In this document: positions 46,893 to 55,988 of the stretch, one piece after another | Layout of the letters: each line of letters opens with the position of its first letter | Position numbering within the stretch: position 1 is the stretch's first letter | Assembly: GCF_013761005.1 (NCBI RefSeq) | Contig: NZ_JACDUS010000005.1 | Location: forward strand, 1 to 64,000 | Direction of reading: 5' to 3' | Length of the DNA: 64,000 bases | From: Desulfosalsimonas propionicica | GTDB lineage: Bacteria; Desulfobacterota; Desulfobacteria; Desulfobacterales; Desulfosalsimonadaceae | Position numbers and translations under genes: made by a program | The notes under the pieces: generated by a model | The model's database searches: none | What the model was told of the DNA's origin: nothing | Seen by the model: only the letters and a program-made list of their open reading frames with translations

Positions 46893-48137
46893 TCCCTTTG
46901 ATTCCACCAGGCGGATGGTCACGGGCACACCCAGATTTTCCCGGAGCCGGTTTTCAGACCGGCGCAGAAGCTGTTCCAGTTCCTTGATTTCATCGGAAAA
47001 TATGGCATCGTTCATTTCCATGAGCACTTCCAGGACTTTGCGGCCCTGTTGATGCACCACCCGATAGGAAACCCGCCGCGGATCCATTCCCATCATTTCT
47101 TTAAGGTGAAACCCCGTCTGATTGCCGTGAACATTGACCCCGTCGATGTTCATGATATCGTCTGTGCGCTCTGAATCCCATTTCATGCGCATAAGCGTGC
47201 TGCCGCACGGGCAGGGATCTTCCAGGAGCCGGGCACGGTCACCGGTTTTAAAACGGATAAGGGGAAAGGCCCGGGTGGTCAGGCTGGTGAGCACCAGTTC
47301 CCCGGCGCTGCCCGGTGAAAGCACTTCCCGGGTTTCCGGGTCAATGATTTCAGCCAGAAAATGATCCTCCTGGATGTGGAGTCCATCGTGGGCCTTGCAT
47401 TCAAAGGCAATCGCCGGCCCGGGGATTTCGCTTAATCCGTAGTGCAGCCATGTGCGCACATGCAGCCCCGTTTCAATGCTGTTTCGAAACTCCGGGTCAA
47501 TGAATTCTCCGCACAAAACCAGGGTGTGCAGGGAAAGCGATGCCGGCCCGATACCTTTTTCCACCGTGTAATCGGCCAGGTGGCCGGCCATGGCCGGGGT
47601 GGTGATCAGCACTGTGGTCTTGTAGTCGCGCAGCACCATGAGCTGTTTTTCAACTGAAAGCGGGGTGTTGGGAATCACGCTGGCCCCGATGGCTTCGGCC
47701 CCGTCCTTGTAATCCCGTCCCCAGTTGGCAAGGCCCGGATTCAGGGCAATCTGGAGAATATCATTGGCCCCTATGCCTGCTGTGCGAAGAGCCCGGCCCA
47801 GAATGTGACGCCAGTGGTCCAGGTCCTGTGCTGTATAGCCGCTGACCGTGGGATTGCGGGTTGTGCCCGGGGCTGTATGAATCCGTACAATGTCTCGCAA
47901 GGGCACGGCAAACAGATCATAGGGGTAATGCTCGCTGAAATCCGCCCGCTCCATAAAGGGCAGGCGGGCAATGTCAGCCAGGGCGGAGATGTCCGAGGGC
48001 TCCATGCCCAGTACGCCGAGTCGGTTGGCATGAAAGGGCACATGGCGGCAGGCCCGGTTTAACGTGCTTTGCAGCCGCTCTATCTGTACCTGTTGTTTTT
48101 CTTCGGCTGAGAGCTGAAAAAAGGGATCATCCGGCAT
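46890..48137 (-). CDS. PaaK-like protein lacking the adenylation P-loop and C-terminal lysine
   Basis: A 415-residue relative of phenylacetate-CoA ligase. The fold is recognisable: HYGLSEIPGPAIAFECK near 265, SERTDDIMNIDGVN near 330 and ESGxH-like spacing. The P-loop that reads SSGTTGKPT in the other PaaK is TAPGTTRNPT here (88-97). The protein also ends at VTIRLVESKG, so the conserved EGKAxRVxDRR tail with its catalytic Lys is absent. It may be inactive, regulatory or catalyse only part of the reaction. The ATG at 48137 overlaps the livF stop by 11 bases and has GGAG upstream. Confidence 0.82.
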   Translation of the reverse strand: MPDDPFFQLSAEEKQQVQIERLQSTLNRACRHVPFHANRLGVLGMEPSDISALADIARLPFMERADFSEHYPYDLFAVPLRDIVRIHTAPGTTRNPTVSGYTAQDLDHWRHILGRALRTAGIGANDILQIALNPGLANWGRDYKDGAEAIGASVIPNTPLSVEKQLMVLRDYKTTVLITTPAMAGHLADYTVEKGIGPASLSLHTLVLCGEFIDPEFRNSIETGLHVRTWLHYGLSEIPGPAIAFECKAHDGLHIQEDHFLAEIIDPETREVLSPGSAGELVLTSLTTRAFPLIRFKTGDRARLLEDPCPCGSTLMRMKWDSERTDDIMNIDGVNVHGNQTGFHLKEMMGMDPRRVSYRVVHQQGRKVLEVLMEMNDAIFSDEIKELEQLLRRSENRLRENLGVPVTIRLVESKG

Positions 48138-48867
48138 CGTAAAAATCTCCATAATCCTTGCCCAGATAGGCGCGTTTGACATCCTTATCCGCCAGCAGTT
48201 CACCGGCCTCGCCCTGGAGCACCACGGCCCCGGTTTCAAATACATATCCCCGGTCCGAGACTTCCAGGGCGGCCAGGGCGTTTTGCTCCACCAAAACGAT
48301 GGTCAGGCCCCGGGAGCGCAGCAGGGAAATAACTTCCAGGATTTTTTCCACCACCATGGGCGCCAGTCCCATGGAGGGCTCATCGAGCAGCAGTAGCCTG
48401 GGCCGGGCCATCAGCGCCCTTGCAATGGCCAGCATCTGCTGCTCTCCGCCCGAAAGGGTGCCTGCCGGCTGCCGCTGCCGCTGCCGCAGAATCGGAAACA
48501 ATTCCATGACCGATTCCAGGTCCTGTTGTACCGCTGCATGGGCCTTTTTCTTGTACATGGTATAGGCACCGAGTCTTAAATTGTCGAACACGGAAAGTGG
48601 TGCAAAAATCTGCCGTCCCTCCGGCACCAGGCTGATGCCGGCGCGCACAATGGCCGGGGGCTCCAGGCCTTTTATGCTTTTTTTTTCAAAATCAATCTGT
48701 CCGCTCCAGTCGGCCAGCAGGCCGCACACGGCTGAAAGCAGCGTGGTTTTGCCTGCGCCATTGGCGCCGATCAGGCAGATGATTTCCCCGGGGTTCACCG
48801 ACAGGCTCACACCCTTGACCGCCATGATTCGGCTGTAGAAACATTTGAGATTGCGAATGCGCAGCAT
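48127..48867 (-). CDS. livF: LIV-type ABC transporter ATPase (LivF), system 2
   Basis: A 246-residue ABC ATPase. Walker A is GANGAGKTT near 33-41, the LivF EGRQIF segment near 93, the signature LSGGEQQML near 138 and Walker B LLLLDEPSMGL near 159. Ten bases separate it from livG. Its stop codon lies inside the start region of the PaaK-like gene. Together with livG it would energise the second LIV importer of this window. Confidence 0.94.
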   Translation of the reverse strand: MLRIRNLKCFYSRIMAVKGVSLSVNPGEIICLIGANGAGKTTLLSAVCGLLADWSGQIDFEKKSIKGLEPPAIVRAGISLVPEGRQIFAPLSVFDNLRLGAYTMYKKKAHAAVQQDLESVMELFPILRQRQRQPAGTLSGGEQQMLAIARALMARPRLLLLDEPSMGLAPMVVEKILEVISLLRSRGLTIVLVEQNALAALEVSDRGYVFETGAVVLQGEAGELLADKDVKRAYLGKDYGDFYDAG

Positions 48868-48877
48868 AAGGAAGTTG

Positions 48878-49687
48878 TCAATCGTTTGTCGGGTTTGCTT
48901 TTTTGCCCAGGTAGGCCGCCATGACCGCCTCGTCCTCCTGAACCGCTCTCGGAGGGCCTTCGGCGATTTTTCTGCCCTGGTCCAGCACCACGATCAGATC
49001 GGAGATGGACATGGTCAGGCTCATGTCATGCTCCACCAGCAGAATCGTGATGCCCTGGCTGCGGATTTCTTTGATCAGTTCTCCGAGATGGCCGGTTTCT
49101 GACATGTTTAATCCGGCTGCCGGTTCATCGAGCAGCAGCAAACGCGGTTGTGCTGCCATGGCCCGGGCCACTTCCAGCATTCGCTGCCACCCAAAGGGCA
49201 AATCCCCGCTTTTACGGCCGGCGTAATCCCGGAGCCCTACAAAATTTAAAAGTTCCATGGCCTGGTCCCGGGCACGGGCTTCCTCCTGCCGGGTGCGGGG
49301 CAGGCGCAGCATGCTTTGGATCATACCCGCCCGGGTCCGGGTATAGAGGCCCACCAGAATGTTTTCCAGCGCGGTCATGCTTTCGAAAAGCTCCACGTTC
49401 TGGAATGTGCGGGCAATGCCAAGGGCAACCCGCTGGTGGACTTCCAGATTTTCAATGGATTGGCCGGCAAAGCGGATGTCGCCGGCATCCGGGGCCAATA
49501 TTCCCGTTATCACATTGAACAAAGTGGTCTTGCCCGCGCCGTTGGGGCCGATCAATCCGGTGATCGAGGCTTTTTCCAGGGCAAATCCGATCCGGTCCAG
49601 GGCCTGGACCCCGCCAAAGGCCTTGTCCACGTCCCGGATCTCCAGAATGGGGTCATTGCCGGTCATGGGTTTTGCGGTACCGCTCAT
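48878..49687 (-). CDS. livG: LIV-type ABC transporter ATPase (LivG), system 2
   Basis: A 269-residue ABC ATPase. Walker A is GPNGAGKTT near 44-52, followed by ARTFQNVELF near 90. The signature region is LPFGWQRMLEVARAM near 163-178 and Walker B LLLLDEPAAGLNM near 183. The start at 49687 overlaps livM by 35 bases. An internal ATG at 49666 would overlap by 14, and I cannot decide between them. Normal length and family features. Confidence 0.93.
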   Translation of the reverse strand: MSGTAKPMTGNDPILEIRDVDKAFGGVQALDRIGFALEKASITGLIGPNGAGKTTLFNVITGILAPDAGDIRFAGQSIENLEVHQRVALGIARTFQNVELFESMTALENILVGLYTRTRAGMIQSMLRLPRTRQEEARARDQAMELLNFVGLRDYAGRKSGDLPFGWQRMLEVARAMAAQPRLLLLDEPAAGLNMSETGHLGELIKEIRSQGITILLVEHDMSLTMSISDLIVVLDQGRKIAEGPPRAVQEDEAVMAAYLGKKANPTND

Positions 49688-50609
49688 AAATATCCACCAG
49701 TCCCCGAGTCAGCCCCCGGGGCATGAAAATCATCACGACCATGAGGATCAGGCCGTATATCACCATCTCGAATTCCGAAAAGGCATGAAGCCATTCCGGC
49801 AAAAGGGTGAGAAGCGATGCGCCGAAAAGGGCTCCCCAGATGCTGGCCATCCCGCCGATGACCACCATGGTCACAATTTTGATGGAGGCCATGAAACCAA
49901 AGCTGCCCGGGCTGATAAAAAATATCAGGTGGGCGTAGAGAAATCCGGCCAGAGCGGCAATTCCCGCACTTAAAACAAATACCTGGAGCTTTAAGCGCCG
50001 GGTGTTGACGCCCACGGCGGCCGCGGCCTTTTCCCCGTCATGGATCGCACAAAGGGCCCGGCCCACCCGGGAATCAATAATGCGCCGGCAAAGGATGATC
50101 ATTGCCAGCACCACCGCCCATACCAGAAAAAAGTAGGATTTGCTGGAGGCAAAGCTGACAGGACCGATCTTCAGGGGCGGAATCCCCACAAATCCGGATG
50201 CACCCCCGGTTAGACTGCCCCATTCCCGAAGCACAATATGGACGATCATGCCAAATCCCAGGGTCCCCATGCCCAGGTAATAACCGGAAAGCCGAAGCGT
50301 GGGCATGCCAACGATCCAGGCGATCACCATGGCCGCACCAACAGCGGCCGGAAGGGCGAGCAGGGGCGGCACCTGGTAAGTGGTGGTCAGTATCGCGGTC
50401 ACATACGCGCCAATGCCGTAAAAGGCCGCATGTCCCAGGGATATCTGGCCGGCATAGCCCATGAGCATGTTCAGAGAAAGGGCCAGCAAGGTGTTTAACC
50501 CGATGAAGATCAGCAGCTGCAGATAATAGGCATTGTCAATGCGCCATCCCAGAAAAGCGATGCCAAGGGCAAAGGCTGTATAGATTGCGGGCAGATATTT
50601 ATCGTCCAT
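49653..50609 (-). CDS. livM: LIV-type ABC transporter permease (LivM), system 2
   Basis: A 318-residue membrane permease with about eight or nine helices. Marks are NMLMGYAGQISLGHAAF near 52-70 and VVIGGMASIWGALFGA near 260. The ATG at 50609 follows the livH stop by one base, suggesting coupling. A long upstream frame extension has no ribosome-binding site. It would pair with LivH in the pore of the second LIV importer. Confidence 0.93.
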   Translation of the reverse strand: MDDKYLPAIYTAFALGIAFLGWRIDNAYYLQLLIFIGLNTLLALSLNMLMGYAGQISLGHAAFYGIGAYVTAILTTTYQVPPLLALPAAVGAAMVIAWIVGMPTLRLSGYYLGMGTLGFGMIVHIVLREWGSLTGGASGFVGIPPLKIGPVSFASSKSYFFLVWAVVLAMIILCRRIIDSRVGRALCAIHDGEKAAAAVGVNTRRLKLQVFVLSAGIAALAGFLYAHLIFFISPGSFGFMASIKIVTMVVIGGMASIWGALFGASLLTLLPEWLHAFSEFEMVIYGLILMVVMIFMPRGLTRGLVDIYERYRKTHDRQ

Positions 50610-50610
50610 G

Positions 50611-51486
50611 TTAAAACCGTTTGATCTCGGCTGTGCCCAAAATACCCTGGGGCCGGACATAGAGTACCAGCAACAGCAGCAGAAAGGCGGTTGCATCTTT
50701 AAATCCCGAGGAGACAAATCCCACACCCATGGCCTCGAGGATCCCGAGCAAAAAGCCGCCCAAAATCGCCCCCCACAGGCTGCCCAGGCCGCCGAGCATG
50801 GCCCCGCAGAACCCTTTTAGCCCCAGGATGGTGCCCATGTCGTAGCTCGACATGGTAATCGGTGCGATGCTGGCCCCGGCCACGGCCCCCAGGCCGGTGG
50901 ACAGGCCGAATGCCAGCAGCACCATCCATTTAAACGGGATTCCGACGATCCATGCCCCTTTTTTATTTACCGCACATGCGGTCATGGCTTTTCCGGTGAG
51001 TGTTTTTTTGTAAAACAGGTGCAGGCCGGCGGCAAGCGCGGTGACAATCACAAGAATCCAGACGCTTTGGGCCAGCAGGCGGGCGCCTGCGATGTCAATG
51101 GGGGCAATGTCGAGAAATGGCGGCATGCTGTGGGCATCCTTTCCCCAGATAAGCATGCCCGTGCCCCGCAGAAATATTGAGGCCCCCACGGTAATGATAA
51201 TCAGTACAATGGGTTCGGGATGCCGAACCGGCCGGATGGCCAGCCGTTCAAAAAGCATCCCTGCTGCGGCGACTGCCGCAACGGTGACAAAAAACGCGGG
51301 CACCAGGGCGAGCCCCGCACCTGCTGTCAGGCTGACCATGCACAGGGCGCCGAGCATGACAAATTCCCCGTGTGCGAAATTAATCAGGTCCGTGGAACTG
51401 TAGAGCATGGAAAACCCCAGGGCAATCACTGCGTACACAGCCCCGTTGGTCATGCCTGAAAACAGGTATTGCAAAAGTTCCTGCAT
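50611..51486 (-). CDS. livH: LIV-type ABC transporter permease (LivH), system 2
   Basis: A 291-residue membrane permease with about eight helices. The N-terminal LFSGMTNGAVYAVIALGFSM and NFAHGEFVMLGA segments are typical of LivH, as is FCGAMLGGLGSLWGAILGG near 230. The ATG at 51486 is preferred over an earlier start because MQELLQYLFSG is the usual N-terminus. It lies 23 bases after livK. Confidence 0.93.
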   Translation of the reverse strand: MQELLQYLFSGMTNGAVYAVIALGFSMLYSSTDLINFAHGEFVMLGALCMVSLTAGAGLALVPAFFVTVAAVAAAGMLFERLAIRPVRHPEPIVLIIITVGASIFLRGTGMLIWGKDAHSMPPFLDIAPIDIAGARLLAQSVWILVIVTALAAGLHLFYKKTLTGKAMTACAVNKKGAWIVGIPFKWMVLLAFGLSTGLGAVAGASIAPITMSSYDMGTILGLKGFCGAMLGGLGSLWGAILGGFLLGILEAMGVGFVSSGFKDATAFLLLLLVLYVRPQGILGTAEIKRF

Positions 51487-51509
51487 GGGCTTTTTCCCGG
51501 ATTGGCGGG

Positions 51510-52679
51510 TTATTTCACCAGCTGCCACTTGCCGTCGGTGATGCGCACCATTACAAAGGCTGACGGGTCCAGGCCGTTGTGATCGGTTTGGCTGAAGGAA
51601 AATACCCCGCTGATGCCCACGTGCTCCCTGATATTTTCTAGGTTTTCCCGGATTTTTGCTTTGTCCCCGCCGGTGCCCGCCATGGCACGGGCCAGCAGAT
51701 AAACCGCATCATAGGCATATCCCCCGAATCCGGAAACCGTTTCGTCATACTTGTTTTCATAGGCGTCAATGTAATCGGTCAGCACCTGTTTTTGGGGATC
51801 ATCATCCGGCAGCAGATCGGCCACGAGGATCTTTCCGGTTGGCAGCAGTATGCCTTCGGCCGAATCTCCGGCCAGCTCGATGAATTTCGGGGATGCCACG
51901 CCGTGGCTCTGGTAGAGGGGAATGTCAAGGCCGAGCTGCTCGACGTTTTTGGCCACAACCGCCGGCCCCGGATTGGTTCCCCAGCAGATGATGGCCCCGG
52001 GTTTTTCCTGACGGATCTTGGTGAGCTGGGAGGTCATGTCCGTATCCCCGGCGCCAAAGCTTTCGCTGCGCACCACAGTGATGCCGAAATCCCCTGCCTG
52101 CTCTATTAATTGTTCCCTGCCGCTTTCCCCAAATGAATTGGCCACGGTGAGAGTGCCGATCCTGTCAATGCCCTGTTTTTCAAGGTGGGCATAGATGGAC
52201 GCCACGGCCTGAATGTCGCTCTGGGCGGTTTTAAAAACCCAGGGCTTTATGGGTTCGACGATTTTGTTGCCGGCCGCACAGCTGACAAAAGGAAGGCCCG
52301 CCCGCTCAACCATTGGCACTACGGCCAGTGTTGTGGGGGTTCTGCTGGGACCAACGATCGCCGTGACCTGGTCCTTGTTGATGAGTTTACCGGCTGCCAT
52401 CACGGCTTTTGACGGATCTCCCTCGGTGTCATAGATGACGGCTTCCAGCATCCGGCCGTCAACGCCGCCTGCAGCATTGATTTCTTCAATGGCCAGTTCC
52501 ATGGATTTTTTCTCGGGATCACCGAGAAAGGAGGCAGGTCCGGTAACGGAAAATATGCCGCCGATTTTCATCGGGTTTTTCCCGGAATCGGCGCCGGCAG
52601 CGGGATTGGCTGCAAAGACAACCGCGCACAGCAAAGCTGCAGCTTGCAAAACAAGACGGCATTTTCTGATAAAGCGCAT
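51510..52679 (-). CDS. livK: LIV-type ABC transporter substrate-binding protein, system 2
   Basis: A 389-residue exported binding protein. The signal peptide is about 1-30 (LVLQAAALLCAVVFAANPAAGA). The mature part opens with KIGGIFSVTGPASFLGDPEK and contains the family hinge region GPSRTPTTLAVVPMVE near 115. The ligand cannot be read from sequence. Position next to paaK and an ACT protein suggests an aromatic or branched amino acid or an aryl acid, but this is inference. Confidence 0.92.
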   Translation of the reverse strand: MRFIRKCRLVLQAAALLCAVVFAANPAAGADSGKNPMKIGGIFSVTGPASFLGDPEKKSMELAIEEINAAGGVDGRMLEAVIYDTEGDPSKAVMAAGKLINKDQVTAIVGPSRTPTTLAVVPMVERAGLPFVSCAAGNKIVEPIKPWVFKTAQSDIQAVASIYAHLEKQGIDRIGTLTVANSFGESGREQLIEQAGDFGITVVRSESFGAGDTDMTSQLTKIRQEKPGAIICWGTNPGPAVVAKNVEQLGLDIPLYQSHGVASPKFIELAGDSAEGILLPTGKILVADLLPDDDPQKQVLTDYIDAYENKYDETVSGFGGYAYDAVYLLARAMAGTGGDKAKIRENLENIREHVGISGVFSFSQTDHNGLDPSAFVMVRITDGKWQLVK

Positions 52680-52729
52680 GATAGGATTCCTTTCCTGTGA
52701 AATGGTCTGAGGGGCGCACAGGCTGCCGG

Positions 52730-53161
52730 CTACATGGTATAGAGCCGCGCGCCTTCCACAATGGTCACCCCGTTTTGGGAAAGTACGTCAATGGCCTGTT
52801 CCGGCTGGTCAAACCGGAAGATCATCACGGCATTGTCCCCGCTCTGGCGGACAAAGGCATACATGTATTCCACGTTGATGCCGGCTTTGTAGAGCATTTC
52901 CAGGATGCTGTGGAGTCCGCCGGGCTGGTCTGCAACCTCCACGGCCACCACCTTGGTTTTGCGCACCGTGAATCCGGCATTTTTCAGAACCTGCTCGGCT
53001 TTGGCATTGTCGTCGACAATCAGGCGCAGCACTCCGAAATCGGTTGTGTCAGCCACGGCAAGGGCCCGGATGTTGACCTGATTCTGCCAGAGAATCCCGG
53101 TCACATCAGAGAGGCGGCCGGCTTTGTTTTCCAGGAAAATCGAAATCTGTTCGGCTTGCAT
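52730..53161 (-). CDS. Tandem ACT-domain protein
   Basis: A 143-residue protein made of two ACT domains (about 1-68 and 69-140). The ligand-site Gly residues are visible as [15 protein letters not shown] near 10-25 and [14 protein letters not shown] near 76-90. ACT domains bind amino acids and control activity or transcription. It lies between paaK and livK, a layout often seen with amino-acid-derived aryl acid metabolism. It may sense an aromatic or branched amino acid. The ATG at 53161 has AAGGAG just upstream. Confidence 0.88.
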   Translation of the reverse strand: MQAEQISIFLENKAGRLSDVTGILWQNQVNIRALAVADTTDFGVLRLIVDDNAKAEQVLKNAGFTVRKTKVVAVEVADQPGGLHSILEMLYKAGINVEYMYAFVRQSGDNAVMIFRFDQPEQAIDVLSQNGVTIVEGARLYTM

Positions 53162-53194
53162 GGATCTCTCCTTATTCTGCATTTGGGGTGGATG

Positions 53195-54496
53195 TTAAAT
53201 CTTTCGTCTGTCAATGACCCTTGCGGCCTTGCCCTCGCTTCGGGCAATGCTTTTGGGTTCTGCGAGCTTGACATCCACGGATATGCCCAGCAGTTCCTTG
53301 ATATCGTTTTCAATGCGCTGTTCAAAGCGCTGGAGTTCCTTGACCTCGTCGGAAAACATCTGCTGGCTGACTTCCACCCGGACCGTGACGGTGTCCAGGT
53401 TGTCTTTGCGATCCACTTCCATCTGGTAATGGGGCTCCACGCCATCGATTTCCATGAGCACGCTTTCGATCTGAGAGGGAAATACGTTTACACCCCGGAT
53501 AATGAGCATGTCATCGGTTCTGCCGCTGATTTTGTCCATCCGGATCATGGTGCGCCCGCAAATGCAGGGCTCGGGATTCAAACGGGTAATGTCCCGTGTG
53601 CGGTAGCGGATGACCGGAAAGGCCTCCTTGGTGATGGAGGTCAGCACCAGTTCGCCGGTTTCTCCGTAAGGCAGCACTTCTTCGGTGACCGGATCAATGA
53701 TTTCGGCAATAAAATGATCTTCTGCGATGTGCAGGCCGTTTTTGGCCTCGTGGCATTCTATGGAAACCCCGGGGCCGAGCACTTCGCTTAACCCGTAGAT
53801 ATCCACGGCCGAAAGGTTGAGCTTTTCCTCGATTTCCTTTCGCATGTTCTCGGACCAGGGCTCGGCGCCGAAAATGCCGAACTTAAAGCTCAGATCCTTA
53901 AATGATACCCCCATGTCCTCGGCCGCCTCGGCCAGGTGCAGGGAGTAGGAGGGGGTGGCCGTAAGAATGGTGGGAGCAAAGTCCCGCATTATAACCACCT
54001 GCCGCTTGGTGTTGCCTCCGGAGACCGGTATGACAGATGCTCCGAGCTTTTCAGCCCCGTAGTGTACGCCCAGACCGCCTGTAAACAAACCATATCCGTA
54101 GGCGTTGTGGATGATATCCCCCCGGGTGGCCCCGCCTGCGGAAAGGGCTCGGGCCATGAGTTCGGCCCAGGTGTTGATATCCCGGGAAGTGTAGCCCACA
54201 ACCGTGGGTTTTCCAGTGGTGCCCGAGGATGCGTGAATGCGTACCACGTTGTCCATGGGAACGGCAAACATGCCAAAGGGATAATTATCCCGCAAATCCT
54301 GTTTAATGGTGAAAGGCAGCCGCTGCAGGTCTTCTATTTGCTGGATGTCACCGGGCTTCAGCCCGGCCTGGTCAAATTTTTTCCTGTAATGCGGAACTGT
54401 TGCATACACCCGGGAAACTGTTGCCTGCAGCCGCCGCAGCTGGATGGATTCCAGGGCTTCCCGGGGCATGGTTTCATACTCGATGTCGTATATCAT
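53195..54496 (-). CDS. paaK: Phenylacetate-CoA ligase
   Basis: A 433-residue adenylate-forming ligase that activates phenylacetate or a related aryl acid to its CoA ester. P-loop SSGTTGKPT at 90-98, then [17 protein letters not shown] near 250 and [20 protein letters not shown] near 322 (motif only). The C-terminal [12 protein letters not shown] holds the catalytic Lys at 423. Length matches PaaK (about 437). It heads the paaK-ACT-livKHMGF-paaK-like operon. Exact aryl substrate (phenylacetate, indoleacetate or other) is not readable. Confidence 0.93.
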   Translation of the reverse strand: MIYDIEYETMPREALESIQLRRLQATVSRVYATVPHYRKKFDQAGLKPGDIQQIEDLQRLPFTIKQDLRDNYPFGMFAVPMDNVVRIHASSGTTGKPTVVGYTSRDINTWAELMARALSAGGATRGDIIHNAYGYGLFTGGLGVHYGAEKLGASVIPVSGGNTKRQVVIMRDFAPTILTATPSYSLHLAEAAEDMGVSFKDLSFKFGIFGAEPWSENMRKEIEEKLNLSAVDIYGLSEVLGPGVSIECHEAKNGLHIAEDHFIAEIIDPVTEEVLPYGETGELVLTSITKEAFPVIRYRTRDITRLNPEPCICGRTMIRMDKISGRTDDMLIIRGVNVFPSQIESVLMEIDGVEPHYQMEVDRKDNLDTVTVRVEVSQQMFSDEVKELQRFEQRIENDIKELLGISVDVKLAEPKSIARSEGKAARVIDRRKI

Positions 54497-54531
54497 CGTT
54501 GTCCTCCTTGCGCGTGGTGTGATTCTTCATA

Positions 54532-54699
54532 CAACTGCTGATGGCGCCGTAAAAGTCCAATATCTGCGTTATGCGCAATTTCTGAAGAATTTCACGTACG
54601 GATAAGTACGCTGCATTCTTCGAAATTGCGCAAGCCTTGATCTTAAACTTTTTACGGCACCATCTGAAATCAGACTTTTTACGATGCCATCAACTGCTG
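54532..54699. repeat. MITE-like palindromic repeat, copy 2, with 9 bp direct repeat
   Basis: The 150 bp element at 54541-54690 has inverted ends (atggcgccgtaaaag and ctttttacgatgccat) and an inner hairpin. It is flanked on both sides by the identical nonamer caactgctg (54532-54540 and 54691-54699), as expected for a target-site duplication. It is a near match to 18662-18811. The region 54497-55014 has no gene; the other items in it are listed separately. Confidence 0.85.
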
Positions 54700-54726
54700 T
54701 CTGGCCCGGGCCGGGGGGTTTCTCAT

Positions 54727-54759
54727 AAAAAAAGGCTGCGGGGCAACCCACAGCCTTTT
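54727..54759 (-). terminator. Leftward terminator, inner of a tandem pair
   Basis: On the minus strand cagcc-type arms (54734-54738 and 54751-54755) with an inner GGG/CCC stem lead into seven T. It follows a second leftward terminator about 40 bases upstream. Confidence 0.75.
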
Positions 54760-54765
54760 GGCATG

Positions 54766-54806
54766 AAAAAAGGCCATGGGTTGCCTGCTTGCGTCTCCCC
54801 ATGGCC
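54766..54806 (-). terminator. Leftward terminator, outer of a tandem pair
   Basis: ggccatggg (54772-54780) and cccatggcc (54798-54806) pair perfectly, followed leftward by six T. It probably closes the enoyl-CoA hydratase transcript, which ends at 55015, about 200 bases away. Confidence 0.75.
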
Positions 54807-54935
54807 TTGTTTGCGTATATCGGTTGGCTTTTTTACTGCGCCGATCCATGGGAAGACTTTTTAAAGAAAAAAAAGTTCCCGAAACCGGCATTCTCAGATG
54901 CTTGTCTCATGCGTTGGCAGACCTTGTAAAATTTT

Positions 54936-54962
54936 GAAACAAATGTGATGGCACCGTAAAAA
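54936..54962. repeat. Left-end fragment of the MITE-like repeat
   Basis: acaaatgtgatggcaccgt followed by aaaaa matches the left end and about 12 flanking bases of the copy at 18662. The rest of the element is missing here. Confidence 0.6.
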
Positions 54963-55014
54963 ACAGATGCCCGTACATTAAACAGCCCCGGCCGGATCTG
55001 TCAAGAAAAAACCG

Positions 55015-55806
55015 TTACTGGTTTAATTTGCCCTTAAATTCAGGCTTGCGTTTTTCCAGAAATGCGCTGGTGCCCTCCTTTGCATCTTCGCTGGCCATGC
55101 ACAATGCAAAGGCGTTGATTTCGATTTTACAGCCGGTCTCCAGGTCCGCATCCATACCGTTTGCGATGGTCTGCTTGGTCGCCTGGACCGACACACGCCC
55201 TTTTCGGGCAATGGTTTTGGCTGTTTTCCCTGCGGCTTCCATGAGTTCGGCAGCCGGTACCACCCGGTTGACAATGCCTTTTTTCTCAGCCTCTTCAGCT
55301 GAGAGCATCATGCCCGTGAGAATCATTTCCCGTGCCAGATTCCTGCCCACAATGCGGGCGAGGCGCTGGGTACCCCCGAATCCCGGGATAATGCCCAGAT
55401 TGATTTCCGGCTGTCCCACTTTGGCGTTGTCCGCGGCATAAATGAAATCGCAGGAAAGGGCCAGTTCCAGGCCGCCGCCCAATGCAAAACCGTTTACCAC
55501 GGCTATCACTGCAATGGGCAGGGCTTCAATTTTAAACATGAGTTCATGGCCGCGGGAGGCAAAATGCTTTGCACTGACCGGATTGAGTTTGGCCAGTTCG
55601 CTGATGTCGGCACCGGCCACAAAGGCTTTGTCCCCGGCGCCGGTGATCAGAAGCGCACGGATATTCTCGTTTGCCGCGATTTCATCAACGGCTGCGTGCA
55701 TTTCAGCAATTACCTGTTGGTTGAGTGCGTTTAAGGCTTTGGGACGGTTGATGGTGATGGTGGCGATGGCCTCGGCAACATTTACCTCAATGGTTTCATA
55801 TGACAT
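55015..55806 (-). CDS. Enoyl-CoA hydratase/isomerase (crotonase)
   Basis: A 263-residue crotonase-family enzyme that hydrates 2-enoyl-CoA in beta-oxidation. The oxyanion-hole segments are GDKAFVAGADISEL near 60-73 and NGFALGGGLELALSCDF near 102-118. The second catalytic Glu is in the QPEINLGIIPGFGGTQRLAR stretch near 130-150. The ATG at 55806 has GGAGG seven bases upstream, removing a six-residue false extension. It complements hbd and the thiolase elsewhere in the window. Confidence 0.93.
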   Translation of the reverse strand: MSYETIEVNVAEAIATITINRPKALNALNQQVIAEMHAAVDEIAANENIRALLITGAGDKAFVAGADISELAKLNPVSAKHFASRGHELMFKIEALPIAVIAVVNGFALGGGLELALSCDFIYAADNAKVGQPEINLGIIPGFGGTQRLARIVGRNLAREMILTGMMLSAEEAEKKGIVNRVVPAAELMEAAGKTAKTIARKGRVSVQATKQTIANGMDADLETGCKIEINAFALCMASEDAKEGTSAFLEKRKPEFKGKLNQ

Positions 55807-55988
55807 GTCAGCCTCCATATGCAAGCGGGTGAAAGGGGACGAAAGCAGAAAACGCTTTCAAACCGGGCGGATCTTTGATAGTAAAATAATGTTTATACTC
55901 AAAGTTAAATAAATGAATTTGTTTTATTTGTCAAATGTGGCAGCCTGGCGCAACGCTGCCGGAAAAGAACGCACCCTGGAGTCAAACA

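Noticed and set aside
52697-53791. Long plus-strand frame of 364 codons
   Set aside because: It is antisense to the ACT and paaK genes and has no recognisable motif.
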